Origin: Acidobacteriota bacterium
Lineage (GTDB): Bacteria > Acidobacteriota > Terriglobia > Terriglobales > Acidobacteriaceae
Length of the DNA stretch: 64,000 nt
NCBI GenBank assembly: GCA_003225055.1
Contig: QIAU01000121.1
Span: 1 to 64,000, forward strand
Direction: 5' to 3'
How positions within the stretch are numbered: the stretch's first letter is position 1; every line of letters starts with the position of its first letter. The notes beneath the pieces were generated by a model. That model did not search any database. It worked only from the letters and a program-made list of their open reading frames with translations, and was not told the origin of the DNA. This document shows positions 1-9,446 of the stretch, one piece after another. The position numbers were made by a program, and so were the translations under genes.

Positions 1-99
1 CAATGGGCGAGTTGCAAAGTTAGGTGGCCAAAAGATCCCTCGCTTGGCTCGGGATCTGGGCACGCGGTCCAGACGCCGCGTCAACGCCTCAAGTTCTTT

Positions 100-120
100 C
101 TTCCCGGACGAGCCGGGAAG
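100..120 (+). promoter_or_regulatory. Perfect hairpin in the rpsJ leader
   Basis: CTTCCCGG (100-107) and CCGGGAAG (113-120) form a perfect 8-bp stem with a 5-base loop. It ends 16 bases before the GTG start of rpsJ. No T run follows, so it is not an ordinary terminator. It could be a leader structure or a processing site. The rest of 1-136 shows no gene, and the operon promoter is presumably upstream of the window. Confidence 0.45.
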
Positions 121-136
121 GGTTAGCGAGAGAAAC

Positions 137-469
137 GTGATTGGAAAAGAGAGAATTCGCATCCGGCTGAAGGCGTACGACTACCGCATCCTGGATCAGT
201 CCACGGGTGAGATTGTCGAGACGGCTCGGCGCACCGGGGCGCAGATTGCGGGACCGATTCCGCTGCCCACGATGAAAAACAAGTACTGCGTGCTGCGGTC
301 GCCGCACGTGGACAAGAAATCGCGCGAGCAGTTCGAAATCAGAACCCATAAGCGCTTGCTCGACATTCTCGAACCGACACCGCAGACGGTCGACGCGCTG
401 ATGAAGCTCGATCTGCCCGCGGGCGTGGACGTCGAGATTAAGGCGTTCGGGAAAGAAGGCCACAAATAA
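137..469 (+). CDS. rpsJ: 30S ribosomal protein S10
   Basis: S10 is a 30S head protein and, as NusE, a partner of NusB in antitermination. The 110-residue product has the family core, including [14 protein letters not shown] near the start and [13 protein letters not shown] around residues 57-69. The reading frame stays open back to base 44, but the extra 31 residues do not look like S10. The GTG at 137, preceded by GCGAGAGAAAC, restores the usual N-terminus. It is the first gene of the S10 cluster. rplC follows after a 116-bp gap. Confidence 0.96.
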   Translation: MIGKERIRIRLKAYDYRILDQSTGEIVETARRTGAQIAGPIPLPTMKNKYCVLRSPHVDKKSREQFEIRTHKRLLDILEPTPQTVDALMKLDLPAGVDVEIKAFGKEGHK

Positions 470-585
470 TAGTTAGGAGCTCAGAGTGAGTAGCCTGCAA
501 GAAAGAAAGAAGACCGCTCTCGGGCGATGAACCTCGGGCCCCAGCCAATAGCTAAAGGCCAGGCTGGGATTAGCGGAGAACAGAC

Positions 586-1320
586 ATGGCAAAGGTAGCG
601 GGAATTTTAGGAAAGAAGGTCGGAATGACCCAGCTCTTCGATTCCAGGGGCGAAGTGCGTCCCGCGACAGTTTTGCAGGCGGGCCCGTGCGTGGTGACGC
701 AATCGAAGAGCAGTGCGCAAGATGGCTACGAAGCGGCCCAGCTTGGTCTGGTCGAGTTCGTGAAGGAATCGCGCGTGACAAAACCGATGAAGGGCCACTT
801 CGCCAAGCACAATCTGCCTCCGGTGAAGTTCCTGCGCGAAGTTCCGATTGAGGTTGACGAGACGAAGGCGGAGAGCGATGGCGCCGTAAAAACCGGCGAT
901 CGCGTGCTGGTTGACATCTTCGAAGGCGAGCGCTTCGTGGACGTCATCGGAACCAGCAAGGGACGCGGGTTTGCGGGCGTGGTGAAGCGGCATCATTTTT
1001 ATGGCGGTCCCAAGTCGCACGGTTCGATGTTCCAGATCCCGGGCTCGATTGGCTCTTCGGCGTTCCCCTCGCGCGTGTTCAAAGGCATGCGCATGTCGGG
1101 TCACATGGGAACGGATCGGGTGACCATGCGCAACCTGCGCATTCTGGGGGTGGACAAGGACGAGAACCTGCTGGTGGTCGAAGGCAGCGTGCCCGGTCCC
1201 AACGGCGGATACCTGATCATCAACAAGGCGAAGAAGCCTCCGCGAGAGCGTCGTGGGTTTGCTGGTGCAGCAACTGTCGATCCATTGAAAGCAGCAAAAC
1301 GTGCTGCCAAAAAAGGATAA
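586..1320 (+). CDS. rplC: 50S ribosomal protein L3
   Basis: L3 binds near the 3' end of 23S rRNA early in 50S assembly and reaches the peptidyl-transferase centre. The product has 244 residues, longer than the usual 205-210, because of extra residues near 85-105 and a basic Ala-rich C-terminus. The conserved [23 protein letters not shown] block is present in essence. The glutamine methylated by PrmB in E. coli (in GQNQTPG) is replaced by Ser/Ala/Phe here. The start is supported by GCGGAGA about 10 bases upstream. Confidence 0.97.
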   Translation: MAKVAGILGKKVGMTQLFDSRGEVRPATVLQAGPCVVTQSKSSAQDGYEAAQLGLVEFVKESRVTKPMKGHFAKHNLPPVKFLREVPIEVDETKAESDGAVKTGDRVLVDIFEGERFVDVIGTSKGRGFAGVVKRHHFYGGPKSHGSMFQIPGSIGSSAFPSRVFKGMRMSGHMGTDRVTMRNLRILGVDKDENLLVVEGSVPGPNGGYLIINKAKKPPRERRGFAGAATVDPLKAAKRAAKKG

Positions 1321-1349
1321 TTAGCAGATGGTAGTTGGTGGCTAGGAAA

Positions 1350-1380
1350 GACGCGGGCGAGGGCGGCCGCGCCACACGGA
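1350..1380. repeat. 31-bp GC-rich palindromic repeat, copy 1
   Basis: This 31-bp segment (begins GACGCGGGCGAGGGC, ends GCCACACGGA) is 29/31 identical to 4369-4399, in another gap of the same operon. It folds as GCGGGCG-AGGG-CGGCCGC with one mismatch. It lies just upstream of the rplD start. A related 8-bp inverted repeat occurs in frame inside the S9 peptidase gene at 46152-46170. Confidence 0.75.
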
Positions 1381-1388
1381 CATAAGAC

Positions 1389-2123
1389 ATGGCAACCATA
1401 GATATTCACAGTCTGAGCGGCGAGAAAGTGGGCAAGTTCGATCTGGCCGATGAAGTTTTCGGCGCGATCAACGAAGACCTGCTCTGGGAAGCGATTAAGC
1501 ATTACCGGGCTTCTCAGCGTGCCGGCACACACGCGACCAAGAACCGCAAGCTGGTTTCGGGTTCGGGCAAGAAGCTTTGGAAGCAGAAGGGTACCGGCCG
1601 GGCCCGCGTGGGCTCGATCCGCTCGCCTCTGTGGCGACACGGCGGCACGGTTCACGGACCTCAGCCGCGCTCCTACGACTACACCTTCCCTCGCAAGAAA
1701 CTGTTGGGGGCGCTGCGGTCGGCACTGGCTGCCAAGTTTAATGACGGCAAGCTGGTGGTCGTGAATGCGTTTGATGTGAAAGAGCCCAAGACAAAGCATT
1801 TCCGCGCGGCGCTGAATGCATTGAAAGTCGATTCGACGGCCCTGCTCGTGGAAGAGGGGAAGAACCAGAACCGGAATCTAGAGCTCAGTTCGCGCAACAT
1901 TGACGGACTCGAGCTGGTGCGTGGGCACGAGGTTCATCCTTATCACCTGCTGCGCTATGACCGGGTCATCTTTTCTCAGCCTGCAATCGAGAAGCTGCAG
2001 GCATCGCTGGTGAACTCAGTTCCCAAACGGCGGCGTCCGGCGGCTGAGCGGGACGGTGAAAAGAAAGCCACTCGTGAGCCACGTAAGCGGGTGCGACGCG
2101 AGAAAACAGCGGAGGCGGCGTAG
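1389..2123 (+). CDS. rplD: 50S ribosomal protein L4
   Basis: L4 lines the exit tunnel, and in gamma-proteobacteria it also represses the S10 operon. The product has 244 residues. The core carries KQKGTGRARVGSIRSP (about residues 63-78) and FPRKKLLGALRSAL, the signature of the family. About 35 very basic residues follow the normal end (RRRPAAERDGEKKATREPRK), a tail most L4 proteins lack. The stop codon shares its last G with the GTG start of rplW, so the two are probably translationally coupled. Confidence 0.97.
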   Translation: MATIDIHSLSGEKVGKFDLADEVFGAINEDLLWEAIKHYRASQRAGTHATKNRKLVSGSGKKLWKQKGTGRARVGSIRSPLWRHGGTVHGPQPRSYDYTFPRKKLLGALRSALAAKFNDGKLVVVNAFDVKEPKTKHFRAALNALKVDSTALLVEEGKNQNRNLELSSRNIDGLELVRGHEVHPYHLLRYDRVIFSQPAIEKLQASLVNSVPKRRRPAAERDGEKKATREPRKRVRREKTAEAA

Positions 2124-2416
2124 TGAAATCGCCTTATCAGATTATTCGTCGCCCCGTGATTACCGAGAAAGGGCTCGGCGTCAAGGAAACGCAGTCCACG
2201 CTGGTTTTCCAGGTGGCGCCGAAAGCGACCAAGACCGAGATCAAGGAAGCTGTGCAGGCCATCTTCAAAGTGAAAGTGGATTCGGTGCGCACCGCCAACT
2301 TCCCGGGCAAGGAGCGCCGCCGCGGACGTTTTGCCGGCTATCGTCCCGACTGGAAGAAAGCTTACGTGCGCCTGAAGTCCGGCGAGAAGATGCCGGAGTA
2401 CGCGCAAAACCTCTAG
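2123..2416 (+). CDS. rplW: 50S ribosomal protein L23
   Basis: L23 sits at the tunnel exit and is the docking site for trigger factor and SRP. The 97-residue product has the normal length and opens with YQIIRRPVITEKG, the family signature. It starts with GTG at 2123, overlapping the rplD stop by one base. GGAGG at 2111-2115 is the Shine-Dalgarno site and lies within the end of rplD. Confidence 0.97.
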   Translation: MKSPYQIIRRPVITEKGLGVKETQSTLVFQVAPKATKTEIKEAVQAIFKVKVDSVRTANFPGKERRRGRFAGYRPDWKKAYVRLKSGEKMPEYAQNL

Positions 2417-2457
2417 TCGTTGGCTATTGGTCGCGGGCAAGAAGAGCACGAGTAACA

Positions 2458-2512
2458 CTGAAGCTCGAAGCTAAGGGCTAGAAGCTAAAGAGCTGGCAGC
2501 TAAAGAGCAGAT
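2458..2512. repeat. AGCTAA-word repeat tract upstream of rplB
   Basis: The gap between rplW and rplB has a run of near-identical words (GAAGCTCGAAGCTAAGGGC, TAGAAGCTAAAGAGC, GGCAGCTAAAGAGCAG). The same AGCTAA/AGCTAG vocabulary recurs in the gaps at 3440, 7680, 8400-8450, 8992, 13720-13760, 33997 and 34077. It is not CRISPR-like, because the units are short, imperfect and adjacent. Confidence 0.7.
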
Positions 2513-2515
2513 TTT

Positions 2516-3340
2516 ATGGCAATCAAGACTTACAGACCGACAACCCAGACGCTGCGGTACCGGACCACGCTGGTCGGCGATGACATTACGACGAAGCACC
2601 CGTACAAGCCGTTGGTTGAGCCCAAGCAGCGCACCGGCGGACGTCGAAATAGGGGCGACATCACGCTGTGGCATCGCGGCGGCGGGCATAAGCGCAAGCT
2701 GCGCATCATTGACTTCAAGCGCGACAAGACCGGTATTCCGGCGACGGTGGTTTCGATCGAATACGATCCCAATCGATCCGCCCGCATCGCGCTGCTGGCT
2801 TATGCGGACGGCGAAAAGCGTTATATCCTGCAGCCGAATGGGCTAAAGGTTGGACAGAAGATCGTGAGCGGTCCCGATGCCGACATCCTGGTGGGTAACG
2901 CCCTCCCGCTCCGCAACGTCCCGCCGGGCACCACGGTACACAACGTTGAGCTCCGGCCGGGCAAGGGCGCGCAGATGGTCCGGTCGGCGGGGGGCGCAGC
3001 GCAGTTGGTCGCAAAAGAGGGCGACTACGCGCTCATCAAGCTGCCTTCCGGCGAAACCCGTAAGGTGCTGCAAGATTGCATGGCAACGATCGGGCAGGTC
3101 GGCAATGTCGATCACGAGAACATCACGATCGGAAAGGCGGGACGTACGCGCTGGCTGGGGCGGCGTCCGGTAAACCGGGGCGTCTCGATGAACCCGGTGG
3201 ATCACCCGCATGGCGGCGGCGAAGGCAAGACTTCCGGTGGGCGTCACCCGGTGACGCCCTGGGGCCAACCGACCCGCGGCTACAAGACGCGAAATAACAA
3301 GCGGACAGATGCGTTCATCGTGAACCGCCGTAGTAAGTAG
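2516..3340 (+). CDS. rplB: 50S ribosomal protein L2
   Basis: L2 is a primary 23S-binding protein needed for subunit joining and peptidyl transfer. The 274-residue product matches the family length. It contains the rRNA-binding OB/SH3-like core and the C-terminal [20 protein letters not shown] segment, including the histidine linked to peptidyl-transferase activity. No strong Shine-Dalgarno site precedes the ATG. AAAGAGCAG 7-10 bases upstream, part of the word repeat, is the best candidate. Confidence 0.98.
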   Translation: MAIKTYRPTTQTLRYRTTLVGDDITTKHPYKPLVEPKQRTGGRRNRGDITLWHRGGGHKRKLRIIDFKRDKTGIPATVVSIEYDPNRSARIALLAYADGEKRYILQPNGLKVGQKIVSGPDADILVGNALPLRNVPPGTTVHNVELRPGKGAQMVRSAGGAAQLVAKEGDYALIKLPSGETRKVLQDCMATIGQVGNVDHENITIGKAGRTRWLGRRPVNRGVSMNPVDHPHGGGEGKTSGGRHPVTPWGQPTRGYKTRNNKRTDAFIVNRRSK

Positions 3341-3347
3341 GCGCGCA

Positions 3348-3384
3348 GATTCCTCGTGGCTGAGGCCGCTCGGAATGACAAAAG
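3348..3384. repeat. REP-like palindrome (GATTCC...GGAATGAC type)
   Basis: GATTCCTCGTGGC-TGAG-GCCGCTCGGAATGACAAAAG folds on itself. Read on the other strand it is GTCATTCCGAGCGG...GAGGAATC. A second partial word, TTCGAATGACAAG, follows at 3397-3409. The same unit is present at 23570-23605, and in forward orientation at 29712. Confidence 0.65.
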
Positions 3385-3453
3385 TGACGAAACGGTTCGA
3401 ATGACAAGAACCGAGAGCTGACAGCGAATAGGTAAAGGCTAAAAGCTGAATTT

Positions 3454-3828
3454 ATGGCAAGGTCAACCAAAAAAGGCGCGTTCGTGGACACCTACTTGAT
3501 GTCGCGGATAGAGGGCATGAACGAACGCAATGAGAAAAAGGTGCTGCGGACCTGGTCGCGGCGCTCAACCATCGTGCCCGAGATGGTGGGGCACACCATT
3601 GCGGTGCACAACGGGAAGAAGTTCACGCCCGTGTACGTCACTGAGAACATGGTCGGGCACAAGTTGGGCGAGTTCAGCTTCACGCGCCAGTTCAAGGGGC
3701 ACTCCATGAGGGCGGCGACCGAAGTGGCGGCGAGACCGGCGGGCGTGCCGGGGGGGCCGGGAGCACCGGTACCGTCGGGTGGTACGGCCCCGGCGGCGCC
3801 AGCTACACCGGCGGCACCGAAGGCATAA
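3454..3828 (+). CDS. rpsS: 30S ribosomal protein S19 with Ala/Pro tail
   Basis: S19 forms a 30S head complex with S13. The core (residues 1 to about 85) is standard, with KKGAFVD at the start, [19 protein letters not shown] and [11 protein letters not shown]. About 40 residues rich in Ala, Pro and Gly then follow ([20 protein letters not shown]), making 124 residues against a usual 92 or so. The tail looks flexible, and its function is unknown. rplV starts 12 bases downstream. Confidence 0.96.
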   Translation: MARSTKKGAFVDTYLMSRIEGMNERNEKKVLRTWSRRSTIVPEMVGHTIAVHNGKKFTPVYVTENMVGHKLGEFSFTRQFKGHSMRAATEVAARPAGVPGGPGAPVPSGGTAPAAPATPAAPKA

Positions 3829-3840
3829 GGAGACGCGACC

Positions 3841-4320
3841 ATGGAATTTCGAGCAGAAGCGCGGTTCATGCGCGTCTCGCCGCAGAAGGCACGGCTAGTG
3901 CTGGACCTGATCAAGGGCCGGCGGGTCGAGGATGCGCTCAATACGCTGATGTTCACCAAGAAGCGTGTGGCGCCCACGATCGAGAAGCTGTTGCGCTCAG
4001 CCGTGGAGAACGCGAATTACCTGAACGCGGAGAAGGGCGTGGAGGTGGATGTCGACAATCTCTACGTCAAGCGTGCAGTTGCGAATGATGGTCCGCGCAT
4101 GAAGCGGATTCGTCCTGCTCCCATGGGACGTGCATATCGATATGTCCGGCGCATCTCGCATATTGAGATCGCCCTCGCCGAACGGGGCAAAAACGGAAGA
4201 GAAGATGTCGCGACCGTAGTGGGCGAAGAGAAATCGGCTAAGGCTCCTGGGAAAGTAGCGCCGAAGGCCAAGGCGAAGAAGAAGGCGGCAGGGAAGAAAA
4301 AGACTGCTGGAGCACGGTAG
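3841..4320 (+). CDS. rplV: 50S ribosomal protein L22 with Lys/Ala tail
   Basis: L22 contacts all 23S domains and forms part of the tunnel constriction, where macrolide-resistance changes occur. The core (about residues 1-112) includes VSPQKARLVLDLIKGRRVEDAL and PMGRAYRYVRRISHIEI. A Lys/Ala-rich tail of about 45 residues (PKAKAKKKAAGKKK) extends it to 159. AAGGAG eight bases before the ATG is a good Shine-Dalgarno site. Confidence 0.97.
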   Translation: MEFRAEARFMRVSPQKARLVLDLIKGRRVEDALNTLMFTKKRVAPTIEKLLRSAVENANYLNAEKGVEVDVDNLYVKRAVANDGPRMKRIRPAPMGRAYRYVRRISHIEIALAERGKNGREDVATVVGEEKSAKAPGKVAPKAKAKKKAAGKKKTAGAR

Positions 4321-4368
4321 GAATGCGTGGCGCGGGCACTCTTGTCCGCGACTCACGTCAGGTGCCAG

Positions 4369-4399
4369 GACGCGGGCGAGGGCGCCCGCGCCACATGGA
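4369..4399. repeat. 31-bp GC-rich palindromic repeat, copy 2
   Basis: This is the second copy of the unit at 1350-1380 (29/31 identity). Here the stem GCGGGCG-AGGG-CGCCCGC is perfect. It lies in the 95-bp gap between rplV and rpsC, just before the rpsC ribosome site. A half unit, GGCGCGGGCACTCTTGTCCGCG, precedes it at 4329. Confidence 0.75.
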
Positions 4400-4415
4400 T
4401 TGTTAAGGAGCAACG

Positions 4416-5081
4416 ATGGGACAAAAAGTTCATCCCTATGGTTTTCGGCTCGGGTACACCAAGCCCTGGAAGTCGCGCTGGTTCGTGGAGCGTGATTACG
4501 ACAAGCTGCTGCTGGAAGACGTCAAGCTGAAGGACGAGCTGAAGGATAAGCTCAAATCGGCAGGCGTCAGCGCGATCGAGATCGAGCGCCCGGGCAACAA
4601 GCTGCGCATCATCATCAAGACGGCCCGGCCGGGAATCATCATCGGACGCAAAGGCGCTGAAATCGACAAGCTGAAGCAGGAGCTGCAGAAGCGCACGAAC
4701 CGCGAGGTGTACATCGATATCCAGGAAGTGCACAAGCCGGAGCTCGATGCCCAGCTTGTGTCCGAATCGATTGCGCTGCAACTCGAAAAGCGCGTCGGCT
4801 TCCGCCGCGCCATGCGCAAGGCCGTAGACTCGGCGCTGCGCTTTGGCTGCAAGGGAATCAAAGTGCGCGTGAGCGGGCGCTTGAACGGCAACGAAATCGC
4901 GCGCTCCGAGTGGTACCTGCAGGGACGTCTGCCGCTGCACACGCTGCGTGCCGACATTGAGTACGGCTTCTCGGAGGCGAGAACCACGTACGGGGTGATC
5001 GGCGTAAAGGCCTGGATTTATCGCGGCGAAATCCTCACGCAGAAAAAGCGCGAGGCGCAGCAGCCGGCAGGCGCGTTCTAG
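4416..5081 (+). CDS. rpsC: 30S ribosomal protein S3
   Basis: S3 lines the mRNA entry channel and has helicase-like activity. The 221-residue product starts [18 protein letters not shown]. It has a KH domain with the [17 protein letters not shown] loop (about residues 75-90) and the conserved C-terminal domain ending in the [10 protein letters not shown]-like [15 protein letters not shown] block. AAGGAG lies seven bases ahead of the ATG. Confidence 0.98.
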   Translation: MGQKVHPYGFRLGYTKPWKSRWFVERDYDKLLLEDVKLKDELKDKLKSAGVSAIEIERPGNKLRIIIKTARPGIIIGRKGAEIDKLKQELQKRTNREVYIDIQEVHKPELDAQLVSESIALQLEKRVGFRRAMRKAVDSALRFGCKGIKVRVSGRLNGNEIARSEWYLQGRLPLHTLRADIEYGFSEARTTYGVIGVKAWIYRGEILTQKKREAQQPAGAF

Positions 5082-5152
5082 AAATTGAAGGGGTACGGGG
5101 CTTGCCCCGTCTCTGAGGCGCAGCAAGCCGCGTCTGGACCGGGAAACTGATT

Positions 5153-5569
<417 letters not shown>

Positions 5570-5580
5570 AGAGAATTGAT

Positions 5581-5793
5581 ATGAAGGCAGAAAAAGTCCG
5601 CAATTTAACTGACGCCGAGCTTAAGCACCAGGAGCGGGATCTGGCTGATCAGCTCTTCAAGCTAAAGTTTCAGCTCAACATGGGACAGACGGAGAGCCTG
5701 AAGAAGATTCGCGGCCTGCGCAAGGACATCGCTCGGATCAAGACGATTGTGCGCGAGCAGGAGCTGGCGGCCCAGAAATCGGAGAACAGGTAG
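5581..5793 (+). CDS. rpmC: 50S ribosomal protein L29
   Basis: L29 lies beside L23 at the tunnel exit. This 70-residue protein is two antiparallel helices, with the family motif LKFQLNMGQTESLKKIRGLRKDIARIKT in the second half. GAGAGAATTG before the ATG serves as ribosome site. The stop is two bases before the rpsQ start, so coupling is likely. Confidence 0.97.
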   Translation: MKAEKVRNLTDAELKHQERDLADQLFKLKFQLNMGQTESLKKIRGLRKDIARIKTIVREQELAAQKSENR

Positions 5794-5795
5794 AT

Positions 5796-6119
5796 ATGCC
5801 CGACGCGACAGCACACCGAAAAGCCGGACGGCAGAAGACAGTGGTTGGAGAAGTCGTCTCCAACAAGATGAAAAAGACCATCGTCGTCAAAGTGACGCGG
5901 ACGAAGGGGCACGGTTTCTACGTGCGCGTGGTTTCGCATGACAAGAAGTTCTACGCCCATGACGAGAACAACACCGCGCGCATGGGCGACATCGTTCGCC
6001 TGGAAGAGACGCGTCCGTTGTCCAAGCTGAAGCGGTGGCGCCTGAAGGACGTAATCCGGAAGGCGGCTTTGGTGCCCGAGGCGCTGGCGAGTCTTGATTC
6101 GACGGAAGCGGCCCGCTAG
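5796..6119 (+). CDS. rpsQ: 30S ribosomal protein S17
   Basis: S17 is an OB-fold primary 16S-binding protein. The core runs from about residue 12 (RKTVVGEVVSNKMKKTIVVKV) to RRWRLKDVI-like KRWRLKDVIRKA. At 107 residues it is about 20 longer than E. coli S17, with short additions at both ends. It begins two bases after the rpmC stop, and GGAGAACAGG at the end of rpmC is its ribosome site. Confidence 0.97.
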   Translation: MPDATAHRKAGRQKTVVGEVVSNKMKKTIVVKVTRTKGHGFYVRVVSHDKKFYAHDENNTARMGDIVRLEETRPLSKLKRWRLKDVIRKAALVPEALASLDSTEAAR

Positions 6120-6146
6120 CGGGTTGATTTACAAACGGATTCGATT

Positions 6147-6518
6147 ATGGCTGTGATGATGAGAACGATGCTCGAAGTCGCCGACAACTCCGGCGCTCGC
6201 AAGCTGCAGATGATCCTGCCGCTCGGCGGCTCCACCGGACTGCGCGCCGGACTTGGTGACGTGATCACGGCCAGTGTCAAGGAAGCGGCCCCGGATGGCC
6301 AAGTACAGAAAGGCAAGGTCGTGAAGGCCGTGATTGTGCGCACGCGCAAAGAACATCGCCGCCGCGACGGCACTTACATTCGTTTCGACCAGAATGCGGC
6401 CGTGCTGATCAACGAAGCCGGCGAGCCGGTAGGCACACGCGTGTTCGGACCCGTCGCCCGCGAATTGCGGGAAAAGAAGTTCTTGAAAATTGTTTCTCTG
6501 GCGCCGGAAGTTTTGTAG
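6147..6518 (+). CDS. rplN: 50S ribosomal protein L14
   Basis: L14 is at the subunit interface and contributes to bridge B8. The product contains the near-invariant [17 protein letters not shown] at the start, and [24 protein letters not shown] at the end. Translation could start at ATG 6147 or at ATG 6156 or 6159. The first gives 123 residues, the usual length. Confidence 0.97.
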   Translation: MAVMMRTMLEVADNSGARKLQMILPLGGSTGLRAGLGDVITASVKEAAPDGQVQKGKVVKAVIVRTRKEHRRRDGTYIRFDQNAAVLINEAGEPVGTRVFGPVARELREKKFLKIVSLAPEVL

Positions 6519-6562
6519 GAAAAGTTTGGACAAGGCGACTGGCATTAGAAAAGGTCTGATCC

Positions 6563-6907
6563 ATGGCTACGACGACAACGGCACATAAGAGAGTGGACAT
6601 CCGCCGGAATGACACCGTGAAGGTCATCACCGGCCGGGACAGGGGCAAGGAGGGTCGCGTGCTGCGTGTCTTTCCCGGAGACGGGAAGATTCTGGTTGAG
6701 CACGTAATGATGGTGAAGAAGCACGTGCGCCCCAATCCGCAGCGCCACATCCAGGGTGGAATCGCCGAGCAGGAGAGCCGGATTGCAATCTCGAACGTAC
6801 AGCTGCTCTGCCCCACCTGTGGTCCGGTTCGGATCGGACATGAAGTTCGCGGCGAACGCAAGGTACGGGTTTGCAAGAAGTGCGGAAACACGCTTGACAA
6901 GACATAG
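6563..6907 (+). CDS. rplX: 50S ribosomal protein L24 with C-terminal Cys pairs
   Basis: L24 is one of the two initiator proteins of 50S assembly. It has a KOW motif near residues 15-40 (RRNDTVKVITGRDRGKEGRVL). The last 35 residues contain two pairs, CPTC and CKKC, 20 residues apart, a zinc-ribbon-like ending found in many L24 proteins outside enterobacteria. Length is 114 residues. Confidence 0.97.
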   Translation: MATTTTAHKRVDIRRNDTVKVITGRDRGKEGRVLRVFPGDGKILVEHVMMVKKHVRPNPQRHIQGGIAEQESRIAISNVQLLCPTCGPVRIGHEVRGERKVRVCKKCGNTLDKT

Positions 6908-6968
6908 AGTTTGAATCGGCTCACGAACCGGTAATCACTCCGAAACCGTGAGAGAAGGTAATAGGGCA

Positions 6969-7604
6969 ATGGCGAAGGACAAAGAGCAGAAGGGCAAAAA
7001 GGGTGGACAGCAGACCCGGGTGGAAGAACGGCCTTCAGGTCGGCCACGGCACAGCTCTAAGGAGCGCCCGCGGCTGAAGGTGCGATTTGAGAAGGAAGTT
7101 GCTCCCGCACTGATGAAAGAATTCGAGCTGAAGAACCCGATGGCGGTGCCGCACCTGAACAAGATTGTCGTCAACATGGGTGTGGGTGAGGCCACGCAGA
7201 ATGCGAAAGTGCTCGATCCGGCGGCCAACGAATTAGGTCAGATTACGGGGCAGAAGCCAGTCATCACCAAGGCAAAGAAGTCGATTGCGGCATTCAAGGT
7301 CCGTGCCGGCATGCCCATTGGCGCCATGGTCACCCTGCGCGGCGATCGTATGTACGAATTCTTCGATCGCTTGGTGAACATCGTGCTGGCTCGGGTGCGC
7401 GACTTCCGCGGCGTGTCGACGAAATCGTTTGACGGTCGAGGCAATTACACGCTCGGCCTGCATGACCAGTTGATCTTTCCGGAGATCGATTACGCCAGGG
7501 TGGACAAGCTGAAGGGTATGAACGTCACGATTGTGACCACCGCCCGCAGCGACGACCAGGCGCGGGCGTTGTTAAAGCATTTGGGTATGCCGTTCCGAGC
7601 TTAG
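6969..7604 (+). CDS. rplE: 50S ribosomal protein L5
   Basis: L5 binds 5S rRNA and forms an inter-subunit bridge with the 30S head. The core ([51 protein letters not shown]) is standard. The start was set at ATG 6969, seven codons inside the longest frame, because GAAGG lies 10-14 bases upstream. This gives 211 residues. About 32 are a charged N-terminal extension ([15 protein letters not shown]) that normal L5 (about 180) lacks. Confidence 0.96.
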   Translation: MAKDKEQKGKKGGQQTRVEERPSGRPRHSSKERPRLKVRFEKEVAPALMKEFELKNPMAVPHLNKIVVNMGVGEATQNAKVLDPAANELGQITGQKPVITKAKKSIAAFKVRAGMPIGAMVTLRGDRMYEFFDRLVNIVLARVRDFRGVSTKSFDGRGNYTLGLHDQLIFPEIDYARVDKLKGMNVTIVTTARSDDQARALLKHLGMPFRA

Positions 7605-7697
7605 ACAAGGTTTCAAAGTTTCAGGGTTGCGAAGTTTCAAAAAGGGAAATCGGCCGAAAGCTGAGACCTGACAGCAAAGCTAGGAGCTAAAAGCTAA
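7605..7697. repeat. GTTTCAAAGTTTC and AGCTAAAAGCTAA word repeats
   Basis: The gap between rplE and rpsN has GGTTTCAAAGTTTCAGGG and TTGCGAAGTTTCAAAAAGGG (words of the GTTTCAAAG family, also at 15235, 15981, 17230 and 43862). They are followed by GCTGAGACCTGACAGC and CTAGGAGCTAAAAGCTAA. The last word contains AGGAG, the only Shine-Dalgarno candidate for rpsN. Confidence 0.7.
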
Positions 7698-7883
7698 GTG
7701 GCAACTACAGCAAAAAGAGTTAAGGACGCAAGAAAACCCAAGTTTCTCACGCGTAAGCACAACCGTTGCAAGATCTGCGGACGTCCGCGAGCTTATCTGC
7801 GCAAGTTCGGAATTTGCCGCTTGTGTTTCCGCGGGCTGGCGCTGCGCGGGGAAATTCCTGGAGTTTCGAAGTCGAGCTGGTAG
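7698..7883 (+). CDS. rpsN: 30S ribosomal protein S14, zinc-binding type
   Basis: S14 completes the 30S head. This 61-residue form is the short zinc type, with CKIC and CRLC pairs (C-x2-C-x12-C-x2-C, about residues 24-43), unlike the 101-residue zinc-free form of enterobacteria. The GTG at 7698 is the only suitable start. Its ribosome site is the AGGAG at 7682-7686, which belongs to the word repeat. Confidence 0.97.
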   Translation: MATTAKRVKDARKPKFLTRKHNRCKICGRPRAYLRKFGICRLCFRGLALRGEIPGVSKSSW

Positions 7884-7999
7884 GGACTGAGTCGCTGGTT
7901 GCGAACCACCAACGACCAACCCTAACGACTCATGGGTTAGCTGCCGCAGGTTCTCCGCTTCGGGTGGAGCGAACGGGCAGCTTGAGGAGAAGCAAAACG

Positions 8000-8398
8000 A
8001 TGAGGTTGACCGATCCGGTGGCAGACATGTTGGCGAGAATCCGCAATGCGGCTTCTGCGCGGCACCAGAAAGTGGATATTCCTGCTTCTAAGCTGAAGCT
8101 GGAGATTGCCCGCATCCTGAAAGAGGAAGGGTACATCGCGAATTACAAAGCTACGGAAGAAGAAGGCCACAAGATTGTGCGCGTGTACCTGAAATACGGC
8201 GCCAACAACGAAGCCGCCATTTCCAACGTGGAACGCGTGTCGCGCCCAGGTTGCCGCGTGTACGTGCGTCGCAGCGAGATTCCGCGCGTGCTGGGCGGAA
8301 TGGGGATCAACATCCTCACCACTCCCCGCGGGGTAATGACCGGACGCCAGGCGCGGAAGGAAGGCGTCGGCGGAGAAGTACTTTGTCAGATCTGGTAA
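8000..8398 (+). CDS. rpsH: 30S ribosomal protein S8
   Basis: S8 binds the central domain of 16S rRNA and, in E. coli, the spc operon mRNA. The 132 residues open with MRLTDPVADMLARIRNA and end in the family signature GVMTGRQARKEGVGGEVLCQIW. The frame is open far upstream into rpsN, but AGGAGA at 7985-7990 and homology place the start at ATG 8000. Confidence 0.98.
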   Translation: MRLTDPVADMLARIRNAASARHQKVDIPASKLKLEIARILKEEGYIANYKATEEEGHKIVRVYLKYGANNEAAISNVERVSRPGCRVYVRRSEIPRVLGGMGINILTTPRGVMTGRQARKEGVGGEVLCQIW

Positions 8399-8452
8399 TT
8401 AGGGGCTGGTAGTTAGTCGCTAGCGCTAAAAGCCGAGAGCTAAGAGCTGATT

Positions 8453-8992
8453 ATGTCGAGAATTGGAAAAAAGCCGATACCGCTCCCCAAGGGAGTCACG
8501 GTCAAGATTGAAGGCAATGTAGTCGCCGTGCAGGGACCGAAGGGCAAGCTGGACACGCCGCTCCCGCGCGGGATCAAGGTGGAACAGAAGGACGGACACC
8601 TGGTTGCGATTCGCGAGAACGATTCGCAGGCCGCGGTGCACGGACTGGCTCGTGCCTTGGTCAACAACGCAGTCGAAGGGGTTACGAAAGGCTGGACCCG
8701 AGAATTGGAAATCGTCGGCATCGGATATCGTGCCGAGATGAAGGGCAAGCACACCGTGGTGTTCAGTTTGGGTTACTCGCATCCGATCGAGTACCCACTG
8801 CCGTCCGCTATAGATGTGGCGGTCGATCCGAAGCAGACCAAGCTCAGCATTACGGGCATTGATCGCCAGAAGGTTGGCCAGGTTGCGGCAGAGATGCGTG
8901 GGCTGCGTCCGCCCGATCCCTACAAGAACAAGGGAGTGCGCTATGTCGGCGAGCGGCTGAAGAAGAAAGTTGGAAAGACGGGCGCGAAGTAG
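8453..8992 (+). CDS. rplF: 50S ribosomal protein L6
   Basis: L6 lies at the base of the L7/L12 stalk near the factor-binding site. The product has 179 residues in two similar domains. It starts [15 protein letters not shown] and carries the signature [15 protein letters not shown] near residue 150. The upstream gap is made of AGCTAA words, and the ribosome site is weak. Confidence 0.98.
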   Translation: MSRIGKKPIPLPKGVTVKIEGNVVAVQGPKGKLDTPLPRGIKVEQKDGHLVAIRENDSQAAVHGLARALVNNAVEGVTKGWTRELEIVGIGYRAEMKGKHTVVFSLGYSHPIEYPLPSAIDVAVDPKQTKLSITGIDRQKVGQVAAEMRGLRPPDPYKNKGVRYVGERLKKKVGKTGAK

Positions 8993-9077
8993 CTAGGAGT
9001 TAGCAGCTGATCGTTGGCACGACGGCAGCGATCGGGTGCTACCCGGTGCGGAAACAGGGGATTAAGGAACCAAGAAG

Positions 9078-9443
9078 ATGCTTACCAGGCCAGGAAAGAA
9101 CGCGACACGGCAGCGAGTGCATGACCGCATCCGCAAGAAGATGCTGGGCACGTCGGAGCGGCCGCGGCTCAATGTGTATCGCTCGCTGAATCATATTTAC
9201 GTGCAGGTCATTGACGACCTCAAGGGCCAGACCCTGGTTTCGGCGAGTTCGGCGGAGGGCAAAAAGGGCGAGCTTCGTAGTGGCGGGAACGTGGCGGCTG
9301 CCAAGGCGATCGGCAAAGCTATTGCGGAACGAGCCAAGGCCAAGGGAATCACCAAGGTTGTTTTTGACCGGGGCGGCTATCTCTATCACGGCCGCATCAA
9401 GGCGCTGGCCGATGCCGCACGTGAAAGCGGGCTACAGTTCTAG
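9078..9443 (+). CDS. rplR: 50S ribosomal protein L18
   Basis: L18 carries 5S rRNA into the large subunit with L5. The 121-residue product has [20 protein letters not shown] and ends [26 protein letters not shown], the usual C-terminus. AAGGAACC before the ATG serves as ribosome site. Confidence 0.97.
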   Translation: MLTRPGKNATRQRVHDRIRKKMLGTSERPRLNVYRSLNHIYVQVIDDLKGQTLVSASSAEGKKGELRSGGNVAAAKAIGKAIAERAKAKGITKVVFDRGGYLYHGRIKALADAARESGLQF

Positions 9444-9446
9444 TGA

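Noticed and set aside
607-1104. Minus-strand frame of 165 codons opposite rplC
   Set aside because: It mirrors codon usage of a strongly conserved gene and has no recognisable protein features.
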